Source of the DNA: Stomorhina lunata
Lineage: Eukaryota; Arthropoda; Insecta; Diptera; Rhiniidae
DNA: 64,000 bases
Assembly (NCBI GenBank): GCA_933228675.1
Contig: OW121743.1
Span: forward strand, 19,399,651 to 19,463,650
Reading direction: 5' to 3'
The translations under genes and the position numbers were made by a program. Below are positions 35,750 through 46,334 of the stretch, piece by piece. Numbering within the stretch: the stretch's first letter is position 1; each line of letters starts with the position of its first letter. The notes under the pieces were generated by a model that made no database searches, was not told where the DNA came from, and saw only the letters and a program-made list of their open reading frames with translations.

Positions 35750-37731
35750 TTAGTTTTTCTATAGAAAGTTTTTCTATAGAAAAGGTAAGTTTTTCTATAA
35801 AAAAGTAAGTTTTTCTATAGAAAAAGTAAGTTTTTCTATAGAAAAAAAAGTAAGTTTTTCTATAGAAAAAGTAAGTTTTTCTGTAGAAAAAGTAAGTTTC
35901 TCATAGAAAAAGTAATTTTTTCTATAGAAAAAGTAAGTTTTTCTATAGAAAAGTAAGTTTTTCTATAGAAAAAGTAAGTTTTTCTATAGAAAAAGTAAGT
36001 TTTTCTATAGAAAAAGTAAGTTTTTCTATAGAAAAAGTTAGTTTTTCTATAGAAAAAGTAAGTTTTTCTATAGAAAAAGTAAGTTTTTCTATAGAAAAAG
36101 TTAGTTTTTCTATAGAAAAAGTTAGTTTTTCTATAGAAAAAGTAAGTTTTTCTATAGAAAAAGTAAGTTTTTCTATAGAAAAAGTAAGTTTTTCTATAGA
36201 AAAAGTAAGTTTTTCTATAGAAAAAGTAAGTTTTTCTATAGAAAATGTAAGTTTTTCTATAGAAAAAGTAAGTTTTTCTATAGAAAAAGTAAGTTTTTCT
36301 ATAGAAAAAGTAAGTTTTTCTATAGAAAAAGTAAGTTTTTCTATAGAAAAAGTAAGTTTTTCTATAGAAAAAGTAAGTTTTTCTATAGAAAAAGTAAGTT
36401 TTTCTATAGAAAAAGTAAGTTTTTCTATAGAAAAAGTAAGTTTTTCTATAGAAAAAGTAAGTTTTTCTATAGAAAAAGTAAGTTTTTCTATAGAAAAAGT
36501 AAGTTTTTCTATAGAAAAAGTAAGTTTTTCTATAGAAAAAGTAAGTTTTTCTATAGAAAAAGTAAGTTTTTCTATAGAAAAAGTAAGTTTTTCTATAGAA
36601 AAAGTAAGTTTTTCTATAGAAAAAGTAAGTTTTTCTATAGAAAAAGTAAGTTTTTCTATAGAAAAAGTAAGTTTTTCTATAGAAAAAGTAAGTTTTTCTA
36701 TAGAAAAAGTTAGTTTTTCTATAGAAAAAGTAAGTTTTTCTATAGAAAAAGTAAGTTTTTCTATAGAAAAAGTAAGTTTTTCTATAGAAAAAGTAAGTTT
36801 TTCTATAGAAAAAGTAAGTTTTTCTATAGAAAAAGTAAGTTTTTCTATAGAAAAAGTAAGTTTTTCTATAGAAAAAGTAAGTTTTTCTATAGAAAAAGTA
36901 AGTTTTTCTATAGAAAAAGTAAGTTTTTCTATAGAAAAAGTAAGTTTTTCTATAGAAAAAGTAAGTTTTTCTATAGAAAAAGTAAGTTTTTCTATAGAAA
37001 AAGTAAGTTTTTCTATAGAAAAAGTAAGTTTTTCTATAGAAAAAGTAAGTTTTTCTATAGAAAAAGTAAGTTTTTCTATAGAAAAAGTAAGTTTTTCTAT
37101 AGAAAAAGTAAGTTTTTCTATAGAAAAAGTAAGTTTTTCTATAGAAAAAGTAAGTTTTTCTATAGAAAAAGTAAGTTTTTCTATAGAAAAAGTAAGTTTT
37201 TCTATAGAAAAAGTAAGTTTTTCTATAGAAAAAGTAAGTTTTTCTATAGAAAAAGTAAGTTTTTCTATAGAAAAAGTAAGTTTTTCTATAGAAAAAGTAA
37301 GTTTTTCTATAGAAAAAGTAAGTTTTTCTATAGAAAAAGTAAGTTTTTCTATAGAAAAAGTAAGTTTTTCTATAGAAAAAGTAAGTTTTTCTATAGAAAA
37401 AGTAAGTTTTTCTATAGAAAAAGTAAGTTTTTCTATAGAAAAAGTAAGTTTTTCTATAGAAAAAGTAAGTTTTTCTATAGAAAAAGTAAGTTTTTCTATA
37501 GAAAAAGTAAGTTTTTCTATAGAAAAAGTAAGTTTTTCTATAGAAAAAGTAAGTTTTTCTATAGAAAAAGTAAGTTTTTCTATAGAAAAAGTAAGTTTTT
37601 CTATAGAAAAAGTAAGTTTTTCTATAGAAAAAGTAAGTTTTTCTATAGAAAAAGTAAGTTTTTCTATAGAAAAAGTAAGTTTTTCTATAGAAAAAGTAAG
37701 TTTTTCTATAGAAAAAGTAAGTTTTTCTATT
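35750..37731. repeat. Satellite array 5: 21-bp CTATAG unit
   Basis: About 94 units of AGTTTTTCTATAGAAAAAGTA-type sequence, nearly identical from 36000 to 37731 and degraded only at the left edge. It contains the palindrome TTTTTCTATAGAAAAA. Because 21 is divisible by three, a minus-strand frame of 649 codons (repeating FFYRKTY) stays open. This is an artefact of the period, not a gene. It lies 0.7 kb upstream of the SDR gene. Confidence 0.95.
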
Positions 37732-38408
37732 TTTCAGGAGAAGATTAACATTACAATGGCAATACTTTTTTATATTTACTGAGTAAATTTTACTCTCATT
37801 GTATCTCACTATTTCTTATCAGAACTCTCTATAATTATTAATATTATATTTACCTTCGATTGACTGGTATCGTAAGTTTGTGTTTAAGTTTGTGACGGTT
37901 AGAAATAGGTATACTAGATAAGTATTAAAGAAAATCGATCGATTTAGAACGACTTCCTGAGGTTTTAATAAGACTTTTGACTATTCGTCTGTCCATTACT
38001 ATTACTATCATTATTTTGATAGTAATTTTTATTGGCGAAAACATTATCTCGAAATACTGATTGTTGAAATGTAAAGATATGATTCTAATATTTAAAAATC
38101 GAGTATCTGATGTTCGAATTTGACTGACCATAATATGTTTCTACTATGACTAAATGAAAAGTTAAGAACTCACTAATATTTTTATCTGACATCAGTACTT
38201 ATAGAGCTGTCGATCGTTGAACATTATTTTGAGCAATTTTATTTAATTGTTGTTTATGTCAGTAATTAATCCATTTGTTTAATTATATATATTTCGTATG
38301 TGATTTCGTATATAAACTGTGAGTTAAAATATTAATAGAATTATGGGAAAATTATGAAATTTGTTTAACTAAAATTAACTTATCTTTCACCTTTTCAGCA
38401 GCTGCAAC
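37732..38408 (+). promoter_or_regulatory. SDR gene upstream region
   Basis: GTATATAAAC at 38309-38318 is a plausible TATA box about 95 bp before the start codon. Alternatively CACCTTTTCAG at 38389-38399 could be a splice acceptor of a 5'-UTR intron ending 9 bp before the ATG. Sequence alone cannot choose. There is no other gene in this interval. Confidence 0.4.
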
Positions 38409-39431
38409 ATGACTATAGCAAATTTTTTAAATTACCTACTCTGTCGTGATCAAGTACAAGTCATTTGCCTCAAGGGAGGTCTGGAATTTGAATTTACTAG
38501 CTGGTTTCTGTTAACGGGTCTGTTTATGTACATCTTCTATAAATGGCGTGAAGGACCCTATTATACAAAACCAAATCGTCTTGATGGCAAAGTGGTAATA
38601 ATAACCGGTTGCAATACAGGCATAGGCAAAGAAACGGCCCTGGAAATAGCCCGGAGAGGAGCTCGGGTCTATATGGCCTGTCGTAATTATGACAAATGTG
38701 AAAAGGCCCGAAAAGAAATTGTACAACTCTCGGGTAATACCAATATCTTCAATCGCACTTTGGATTTATCCTCCCTCAAATCGGTCAGAGACTTTGCTGG
38801 GCAATTTTTGAAAGAAGAAAAACGTTTGGATATTTTAATCAATAATGCCGGTATCATGAGTACACCAAGGGCCTTAACCCAAGATGGTTACGAACAACAA
38901 TTGGCGGTTAATCATTTGGGTCACTTTCTGCTTACCAACTTACTTCTGCCACTAATCAAATCTTCAGGCCCTAGTCGTATAGTAAATGTTAGCTCTCTGG
39001 CTTATATGTTTGGTAATTTCGATAAAGATGATATTAATTTGGAAAAATCCTATTCCCGCTGGTCAGCCTATGGACGCAGTAAATTGGCCAATATCTTATT
39101 TACTCGCCAACTAAGTCGTATGCTTAAGGACTCAAATGTCTCGGTAAATTGTCTACATCCTGGTTCAGTTCAGTCCGAGCTAACACGCAATGATCCCCTG
39201 CTAAATGGCTTTAGTGCCATATTTTCTAAATTTTTCTTCCGCTCCACCAAAGGAGGAGCTCAGACTACTTTGTTTTTGGCTTTGGATCCGGAAATTCAGC
39301 ATAAAACTGGAGGTTTTTATGATAAGATGAAGTTGTATCCTTTGCAGGCCAAGGCGAGAGATGATGAAATGGCCGAATGGCTGTGGCAGGAGAGTGAGAA
39401 AATGGTGGGTTTGAAGGAGAAGAAGAATTAG
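38409..39431 (+). CDS. Short-chain dehydrogenase/reductase, retinol dehydrogenase 11-14-like
   Basis: A single-exon, intact 340-residue SDR, predicted NAD(P)-dependent oxidoreductase of retinoid or other lipid aldehydes and alcohols. Substrate is inferred from family only. A hydrophobic segment at about 29-45 (TSWFLLTGLFMYIFYKW) would anchor it in the ER membrane. The cofactor site TGCNTGIG is at 66-73 and NNAG at 145-148. Catalytic Ser196, Tyr221 and Lys225 (YGRSK) have the spacing seen in human RDH12. LHPGSVQSEL follows. The first ATG has a good fly context (GCAACATG). Length and motifs match insect RDH11-14 homologues, which often occur in clusters, but no sister gene is in the window. There are no frameshifts, and codon usage is less AT-rich than the surroundings. 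The next features are repeats, so no operon-like context exists. Confidence 0.93.
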   Translation: MTIANFLNYLLCRDQVQVICLKGGLEFEFTSWFLLTGLFMYIFYKWREGPYYTKPNRLDGKVVIITGCNTGIGKETALEIARRGARVYMACRNYDKCEKARKEIVQLSGNTNIFNRTLDLSSLKSVRDFAGQFLKEEKRLDILINNAGIMSTPRALTQDGYEQQLAVNHLGHFLLTNLLLPLIKSSGPSRIVNVSSLAYMFGNFDKDDINLEKSYSRWSAYGRSKLANILFTRQLSRMLKDSNVSVNCLHPGSVQSELTRNDPLLNGFSAIFSKFFFRSTKGGAQTTLFLALDPEIQHKTGGFYDKMKLYPLQAKARDDEMAEWLWQESEKMVGLKEKKN

Positions 39432-39501
39432 AAATAATTCGGGAAATTTTAGTATTAAGTATAAAGAGTGTTTAGGTTAAAAATTTTGTATATTTGTATT
39501 T

Positions 39502-39507
39502 ATTAAA
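39502..39507 (+). terminator. Possible SDR polyadenylation signal
   Basis: ATTAAA lies 71 bp after the SDR stop codon, a common variant signal. No canonical AATAAA was seen nearer. Confidence 0.35.
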
Positions 39508-39712
39508 AACAAGCAAGGACGGCTCTTTAATGACCTATACCACTGAGATCAAACGAGGAGCGATTATATTTATTGTAACGCGTGATCCATTTCGAGGTTC
39601 CCTATTTTTTTAAAGGAAAAAACAGAAAATTCAAATTAAATTCGGGAATTTTTATTATCATTTGAAAGAAAATTTTATTGCATTTATTTTTTGAAGATTA
39701 TGTTTATTTAAT

Positions 39713-39960
39713 GTTGGCCGTGACTACGTCTCAGATGGTCCATCTGTTGAGTCGAATTTTCGATGACTCGCTCGAGCATTTTGAATAGTAACTGACGAAT
39801 GACACTTGTGATGTTTTGCTTCAAGACCTGAATCGTAGCGGGTTTGTCCGCATAAACTTTAGACTTAACATATCCCCACAGAAAAAAGTCTAACGGTGTG
39901 ATATCACAACATCTTTGTAGACAATCGATTAGCCCAAAACGTGTTGAAACTCAGTTTATA
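39713..39960 (-). pseudogene. mariner/IS630-type transposase C-terminal remnant
   Basis: The minus-strand translation from about 39930 down reads CCDITPLDFFLWGYVKSKVY, then ADKPATIQVLKQNI, and ends at a stop near 39713. The D-x-TPLDFFLWGYVKSKVY block contains the third catalytic acid region of IS630/Tc1/mariner-related transposases that are common in arthropods. Upstream frames are broken and the first two catalytic acids are not visible. It is a dead fragment. Confidence 0.7.
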
Positions 39961-40499
39961 ACAACAAATTTTTAACGACGCTTTAACTGACGTCTGTCTT
40001 AAGTGTAAGCGGTATATCTGTATACCCCTGTTCTCCAACTTCGGTTTCCATAACATTGAACTGTTCCCCATATGGTAGTAGTTTTCTTGAGCGACTTGTC
40101 ATCTAATTATAAAAACAACACCTGTTTCTTCCATCTAAGCATTATATGGTCGGGGAATCGGGATCTGTTTATTTTAGTTAGATTCAGTTTAGTGACATCA
40201 GAAGGGCCAAGCGGACCACATGTCAAAACTACTGTGAGTCCATTGATTCAGTAAACGAGCCATCCAGATTTAGACGGATGTTATCCAAGAACCCCGTGGT
40301 TACTGGTTTCATCCGGAAGTCGGACGGCTTGTGGACCGAATCGAACCTGGAGACACTTAATGTGCTCATTGACCCTCACTTCCTAGATAACAGAAGTTTA
40401 GATCCAGTCTCAAGCATACCGAATACGAACATCTTGGTAGAGAGCATTGTCATCACTGGAGTGAATTAAATGGACCGTAAATACGTTCATGCCGTTTAA
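39961..40499. other. Intergenic, probably LINE-derived
   Basis: No intact frame. Its position just upstream of the decayed LINE suggests the LINE's 5' part, but I cannot read a domain in it. Confidence 0.35.
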
Positions 40500-42030
40500 A
40501 TCGACCGGTCCTTTGGCTGTCAATTCTTCGTTCGGTCGGTCCTAATGGCATCATCTCTGCTATGTTCAAAATTCCTCCGACTATTGTCTGTCAATTTTTC
40601 GTTCCATTTTTATAAGCTGTCTATTTGGAGTCTTAATTCCAGGTGGATGGAGAGAGGTTGGGGTGATTTTTATACAAAAAGCAGGGAAGGTTAGTCACTC
40701 AAACCAAAAGATTTTAGGTCAATCAGCCTGTCGTCTTTTCTTCAGAAGACACTAGAGTTAGAAACACGCTCATAAGTAACGCTCAACATACTTATCTAAA
40801 GGGTAAATCTGTTGAGAGTGCACTTTATGATCTGGTTGGTTTTATCGAAAAAGGGCTAGATTTCAAGAAGTACACATTGGCAGCTTTCTTAGATATCGAA
40901 GGAGCTTCCAATAATATCACGATCGACGCCATTGAGAACGCACTTATAGAAATGGATGTGCAGGGTTTTTTGGTGGAGTGGGTAATAACTATGCTCAATA
41001 GCAGGATAATCAACTCCAGTCTAGGAAATTGCAACACTCGTAGAATGGTAACAAGAGGTACACCACAGAGGGTGTTGTCCCCATTACTTTGGTTACTGGC
41101 GGTCAACGTCATACTTAAATGATTTGACCAACTAGGTAGGAAAGTTGTCGCCTACGCTGATGACGTAATTATACTGTCATCAGGTAAATACCTGAATACA
41201 ATCAGTTAAACCATGGAATCGGCACTAGGTGACCTCTCCTTCTGCGCCAGTGACAAAGGACTGGGGATCAACTCTGATAAAACCGAACTAGTTTTATTCA
41301 CAAGGAGGTATAAGGTTGATAATTTCAAACTTCCAGTACTTAATGGGGTAGAGTTAGGACTATCATCAGAAGCAAAATTTTTAGGCATCATCCTAGATAG
41401 GAAGCTATTTTGTTAGAAGAATACGCTTGATGGAATAAAGAAGGGACTTAAAGCCTCCTACTTTTGCAGTAACTTGGTAGGTAAGAGCTGGGGCCTAGTA
41501 TACTGGATATACACGACCATTATAAGACCAGTATGGGTGCGCAGTATAGTATCTGAACTTAGCCAAGGAACTTTTATTCAGTTCCGTTCCAGAGATCGTT
41601 ATTCCTGGTAGAACCAGCTGGGATAGTCGTCAATCGCTCTTTGAGGGGAACACGATCTTCACAGGCGGCTCTGAAATGAAAATCGGCACTGGTGCTGGTG
41701 TCTTCTTAAAGAATCAGAATATTAGAAAATCTTCTAGGCTTAGAGATGACTGCAGTGTATTTCAGGCAGAAATCTTTGCCATTCTGAAAGCCACTGAGCT
41801 CATTTCTCACAATATTCCTGTAGATAGCGAGGTGACAATCTACGTTGATAGCCAAGCTGAAAGCCATGGAAGGATATAGTATTACCTCAAAACTAGTAAA
41901 GTCGTGTAATTAAGCTATCACCAGCTTGTCAGCTACATATAGGGTAAGACTTTGCTGGGTTCCTGGTCATTGTGACATCGAAGGCAATGAAACTGCTCTC
42001 GAGATCCGGTCGGGGGCTTTATAATCTTCC
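40500..42030 (+). pseudogene. Decayed RNase-H LINE (RT plus RNase H)
   Basis: Broken frames in the order expected for LINE ORF2. An N-terminal RT phrase (NGIISAMFKIP) is near 40547. A motif-A region AAFLDIEGASNN is near 40880. GTPQRVLSPLLW (motif B, second G of QGG lost) is near 41057, then a YADD-like AYADDVIIL near 41152. GLGINSDKTELVLFTRRYK is near 41260. The RNase H region has GAGVFL, CSVFQAEIFAILKATELI and IYVDSQAE (41690-41865), then RVRLCWVPGH-like codons near 41940. Many stops and frameshifts make it older than the copy at 52100-54255, to which it is related by eye. Confidence 0.75.
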
Positions 42031-43675
42031 TTGATCTATTAGGTTTGGTTAGACTCAGTTTAGTTTGGTGGATACTCCGGGCCAATGTGCAAGCTTCTGG
42101 ACCTCAAGTTTAAGAATATAAGTTATTGAACTCCAAACAATTAGCCTGTTAAACAAATACATATCTAAGAGGCCATATAATCAATTAAAGGCCCCTGTTC
42201 TTGAACCCAACATTTCAAAAACTGCAGTGATCAAACCCACTGTTTTGGGTCCAAACATTTTCCTCCAAAAAATCACAAAATTGAATAGAAACTTGAAATT
42301 TCCTCGAGATCTTAATAGGCGTCTGTTTCAATGTTTTGTCAACATTAAACTGCAGATGGGTTCAAAAACAAAGGGCGTATGTTTCACATGTGGTCTTGGC
42401 TTGTTCCCATGCGAACATTTGCTCTTTGTCTGTTCCCAAACATGCAGGTATATTAACTAATTTATCCTATCGGAAGCCTTATAATCTCTGAAGATCTTAC
42501 ATTTACGGTTGCAATACTAGGACTCAGGTAAGTTTAACGAGTACACCGCATCAAACCAGTATTAAAAGCTTCTGGTGCTCAAATTGCAGTGTGGAAGTCA
42601 TGTATAGCTGTTAGAAAATAAATCTCTGAGAGGTTACAGAATCTACGATATACCTCTGAGTCTTTAACTAAACACCTCTAAAGCTGCATTAGCAAAAACC
42701 ACTTAGTCAGGTTTAAAACCTGTAAGTTTTATGCTAAAGGGAACTGCAAACGCCTGTTCTTGTTTCCTCCGAGAAGTTCAAGTTGTGAATATTTCTGCCT
42801 CTATAATGATTGCTTAAGAAAGGAACTGTAAACCAATCTTCTAGTCCTGTTTCTTCAGAACATCCTTCAAAGTACGTCACCCCGGCGAGAAGGGTATTTA
42901 CGGCAACCGAAAGGAAATTTAAGTAGATTGGTAACACGCCTGCTGACAGCCTTAGTCCTGAAAAGATTGCAGACATTAACTGACCGTTCGAACAAGTCTT
43001 CCTCAGCTCGTAAAGGCGAGCTTAAGCGGTATCGTTTTGGGAAAGATATTTGTTTTTAAAACAAATCCTTTAATTCAAGTCGATCGACAGATGCTTCAGC
43101 GATTTTCCAAGAGCCTTTATTGACAGAGGCAATGCTAACGGAGCTGTCTCCTCTGAAAGGTGAAAGATAATCCATTAAAATAATGGGGGAATAAACATTA
43201 AGGTCCCAAAAGACAGCCCTGCTCCACTTTTAACAACGGCAATACTGGCTGTTTCCTTGGTCTTGTCAAGATTATGGCAAGAAGACAATCAAACTCATTG
43301 ACAGCATATGGAATGGATTTAAACTTGATAAGATTTTCAAAGATCCCACAGTATATAATCCGTGAAAATTTATTGGATTTTTCTTTATGGTCTTGGAGAA
43401 AACCCCTGAAGCTAACCATAAAGAAGTTTATCCAATACGATATGAATATGAAACTCCATTTGATGTAGTCTCCATGGAAGAGATTCTTTGTAAATCCGAA
43501 TCTGTTGCTTGCTATGCGTTTAGCCTAGGAAATTTTGGAGTTTAATAAAGAATTTATCCAGTACTGGATACAGTGAAGGTTTGTGAACTTAACGACTCTG
43601 TTAGAAGTATCGCTTTTGTACTGATCCAAGAGTATTTGGCAATGTATTGTAAAAGGAGTTGGGTGAAAAAAATTT
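42031..43675. other. Intergenic, no gene recognised
   Basis: More mixed base composition than most intergenic DNA here, which suggests decayed transposon or exon-like sequence. No motif is readable in any frame. Open frames up to about 80 codons (for example 42227-42460 plus, 42734-42976 minus) lack supporting features. Confidence 0.4.
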
Positions 43676-45795
43676 AAAATTTTTTCTATAGAAAAAATTT
43701 CATTATAAAATTTTTTCTATAGAAAAAATTTCATTATAAAATTTTTTCTATAGAAAAAATTTCATTATAAAATTTTTTCTATAGAAAAAATTTCATTATA
43801 AAATTTTTTCTATAGAAAAAATTCCATTATAAAATTTTTTCTATAGAAAAAATTTCATTATAAAATTTTTTCTATAGAAAAAATTCCATTATAAAATTTT
43901 TTTTATAGAAAAAATTTCATTATACAATTTTTTCTATAGAAAAAATTTCATTATTAAATTTTTTCTATAGAAAAGATTTCATTATAAAATTTTTTCTATA
44001 GAAAAAATTTCATTATAAAATTTTTTCTATACAAAAAATTTCATTATAAAATTTTTCTATAGAAAAAATTTCATTATAAAATTTTTTCTATAGAAAAAAT
44101 TTCATTATAAAATTTTTTCTATAGAAAAAATTTCATTATAAAATTTTTTCTATAGAAAACATTTCATTATAAAATTTTTTCTATAGAAAAAATTTCATTA
44201 TAAAATTTTTTCTATAGAAAAATTTCATTATAAATTTTTTTCTATAGAAAAAATTTCATTATAAATTTTTTTCTATAGAAAAAATTTCATTATAAAATTT
44301 TTTCTATAGAAAAATTTCAATATAAATTTTTTTTTTATAGAAAAAATTTCATTATAAATTTTTTTCTATAGAAAAAATTTCACTATAAAATTTTTTCTAT
44401 AGAAAAAATTTCATTATAAAATTTTTTCTATAGAAAAAATTTCATTATAAAATTTTTTCTATAGAAAAAATTTCATTATAAAATTTTTTCTATAGAAAAA
44501 ATTTCATTATAAAATTTTTTCTATAGAAAAAATTTCATTATAAAATTTTTTCTATAGAAAAAATTTCATTATAAAATTTTTTCTATATAAAAAATTTCAT
44601 TATAAAATTTTTTCTATAGAAAAAATTTCATTATAAAATTTTTTCTATAGAAAAAATTTCATTATAAAATTTTTTCTATAGAAAAAATTTCATTATAAAA
44701 TTTTTCTATAGAAAAAATTTCATTATAAAATTTTTCTATAGAAAAAATTTCATTATAAAATTTTTTCTATAGAAAAAATTTCATTATAAAATTTTTTCTA
44801 TAGAAAAAATTTCATTATAAAATTTTTTCTATAGAAAAAATTTCATTATAAAATTTTTTCTATAGAAAAAATTTCTTTATAAAATTTTTTCTATAGAAAA
44901 AATTTCATTATAAAATTTTTTCTATAGAAAAAATTTCTTTATAAAATTTTTTCTATAGAAAAAATTTCATTACAAAATTTTTTCTATAGAAAAAATTTCA
45001 TTATAAAATTTTTTCTATAGAAAAAATTTCATTATAAAATTTTTTCTATAAAAAAAATTTCATTATAAAATTTTTTCTATAGAAAAAATTTCATTATAAA
45101 ATTTTTTCTATAGAAAAAATTTCATTATAAAATTTTTTCTATAGAAAAAATTTCATTATAAAATTTTTTCTATAGAAAAAATTTCATTATAAAATTTTGG
45201 CTATAGAAAAAATTTCATTATAAAATTTTTTCTATAGAAAAAATTTCATTATAAAATTTTTTCTATAGAAAAAATTTCATTATAAAATTTTTTCTATAGA
45301 AAAAATTTCATTATAAAATTTTTTCTATAGAAAAAATTTCATTATAAAATTTTTTCTATAGAAAAAAATTCATTATAAAATTTTTTCTATAGAAAAAATT
45401 CATTATAAAATTTTTTCTATAGAAAAAAATTCATTATAAAATTTTTTCTATAGAAAAAAATTCATTATAAAATTTTTTCTATAGAAAAAATTTCATTATA
45501 GAATTTTTTCAATAGTAAAAATTTCATTATAGAATTTTTTCTATAGAAAAAATTTCATTATAAAATTTTTTCTATAGAAAAAATTTCATTATAAAATTTT
45601 TTCTATAGAAAAAATTTCATTATAAAATTTTTTCTATAGTAAAAAATTCATTATAAATTTTTTTCTATAGTAAAAATTTCATTATAAAATTTTTTCTATA
45701 GTAAAAATTTCATTATAAAATTTTTTCTATAGAAAAAATTTCATTATAAAATTTTTTCTATAGAAAAAATTTCATTATAAAATTTTTTCTATAGA
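43676..45795. repeat. Satellite array 6: 31-bp CTATAG unit (ATTTCATTATA type)
   Basis: About 68 units combining the palindrome AAATTTTTTCTATAGAAA (extended by AAATTT) with a CATTATA linker. Period 31, checked at 44401/44432. Variation is mainly in A and T run lengths. It ends abruptly at 45795, about 0.4 kb beyond the 3' end of the prophenoloxidase gene. Confidence 0.95.
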
Positions 45796-46171
45796 GTATC
45801 GAAAATCCCAAAACACTCCAAGATTAGAAAGAATTATAGCCTTTTGAAACTTAAGACTTTTTTCGAGTCATAAAAGCCCAAATGGGTGAGGCTACAAATC
45901 AGAAATTTCCTATCAATAAGATCTGGTTTTTAGGAATCCAGACGTTTGTGTGGTAAAAAAGGCACATTATATCTCGGAAACTGAAAAAAATAGATAATTC
46001 ATCAATGCAGAGCCCAAATGGCTGGAGCAACAAAGCTGAAGTTGTTTAAATTATAGGGGGTAAAACAGGAAAAGTCGTTAAAGTTATATCTCTGAAACTA
46101 AAAGAGGTAGAACCACAATTTTAATTAGGAGCTAAAAAATAGGTAACAAAATTACATATATTCATAAAACT
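45796..46171. other. Intergenic between satellite and prophenoloxidase 3' end
   Basis: No gene seen. Confidence 0.5.
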
Positions 46172-46177
46172 TTTATT
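46172..46177 (-). terminator. Prophenoloxidase polyadenylation signal
   Basis: AATAAA on the minus strand, about 160 bp downstream of the stop codon; the most likely 3' end signal of the gene. Confidence 0.55.
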
Positions 46178-46334
46178 TACTTTAAGAAATTGTGAAACAA
46201 TATAGGAATTTTACAGATTGGTCTTTAATTAGGTCAATGTTGACCAAAGTCGCTCAATCTGAGAGAATCAGAGAGACTTTGCCTAACATTGGTATAAGCA
46301 TATATCCCCTAGTTCTTTCTCTCATCCTAATTCT

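Noticed and set aside
35860..37809. 649-codon open frame on the minus strand
   Set aside because: It is only the translation of a 21-bp tandem repeat whose period is a multiple of three; no non-repeat domain is attached.
42031..43675. A decayed host gene
   Set aside because: Composition is coding-like in places, but no exon pair, motif or splice structure could be supported.
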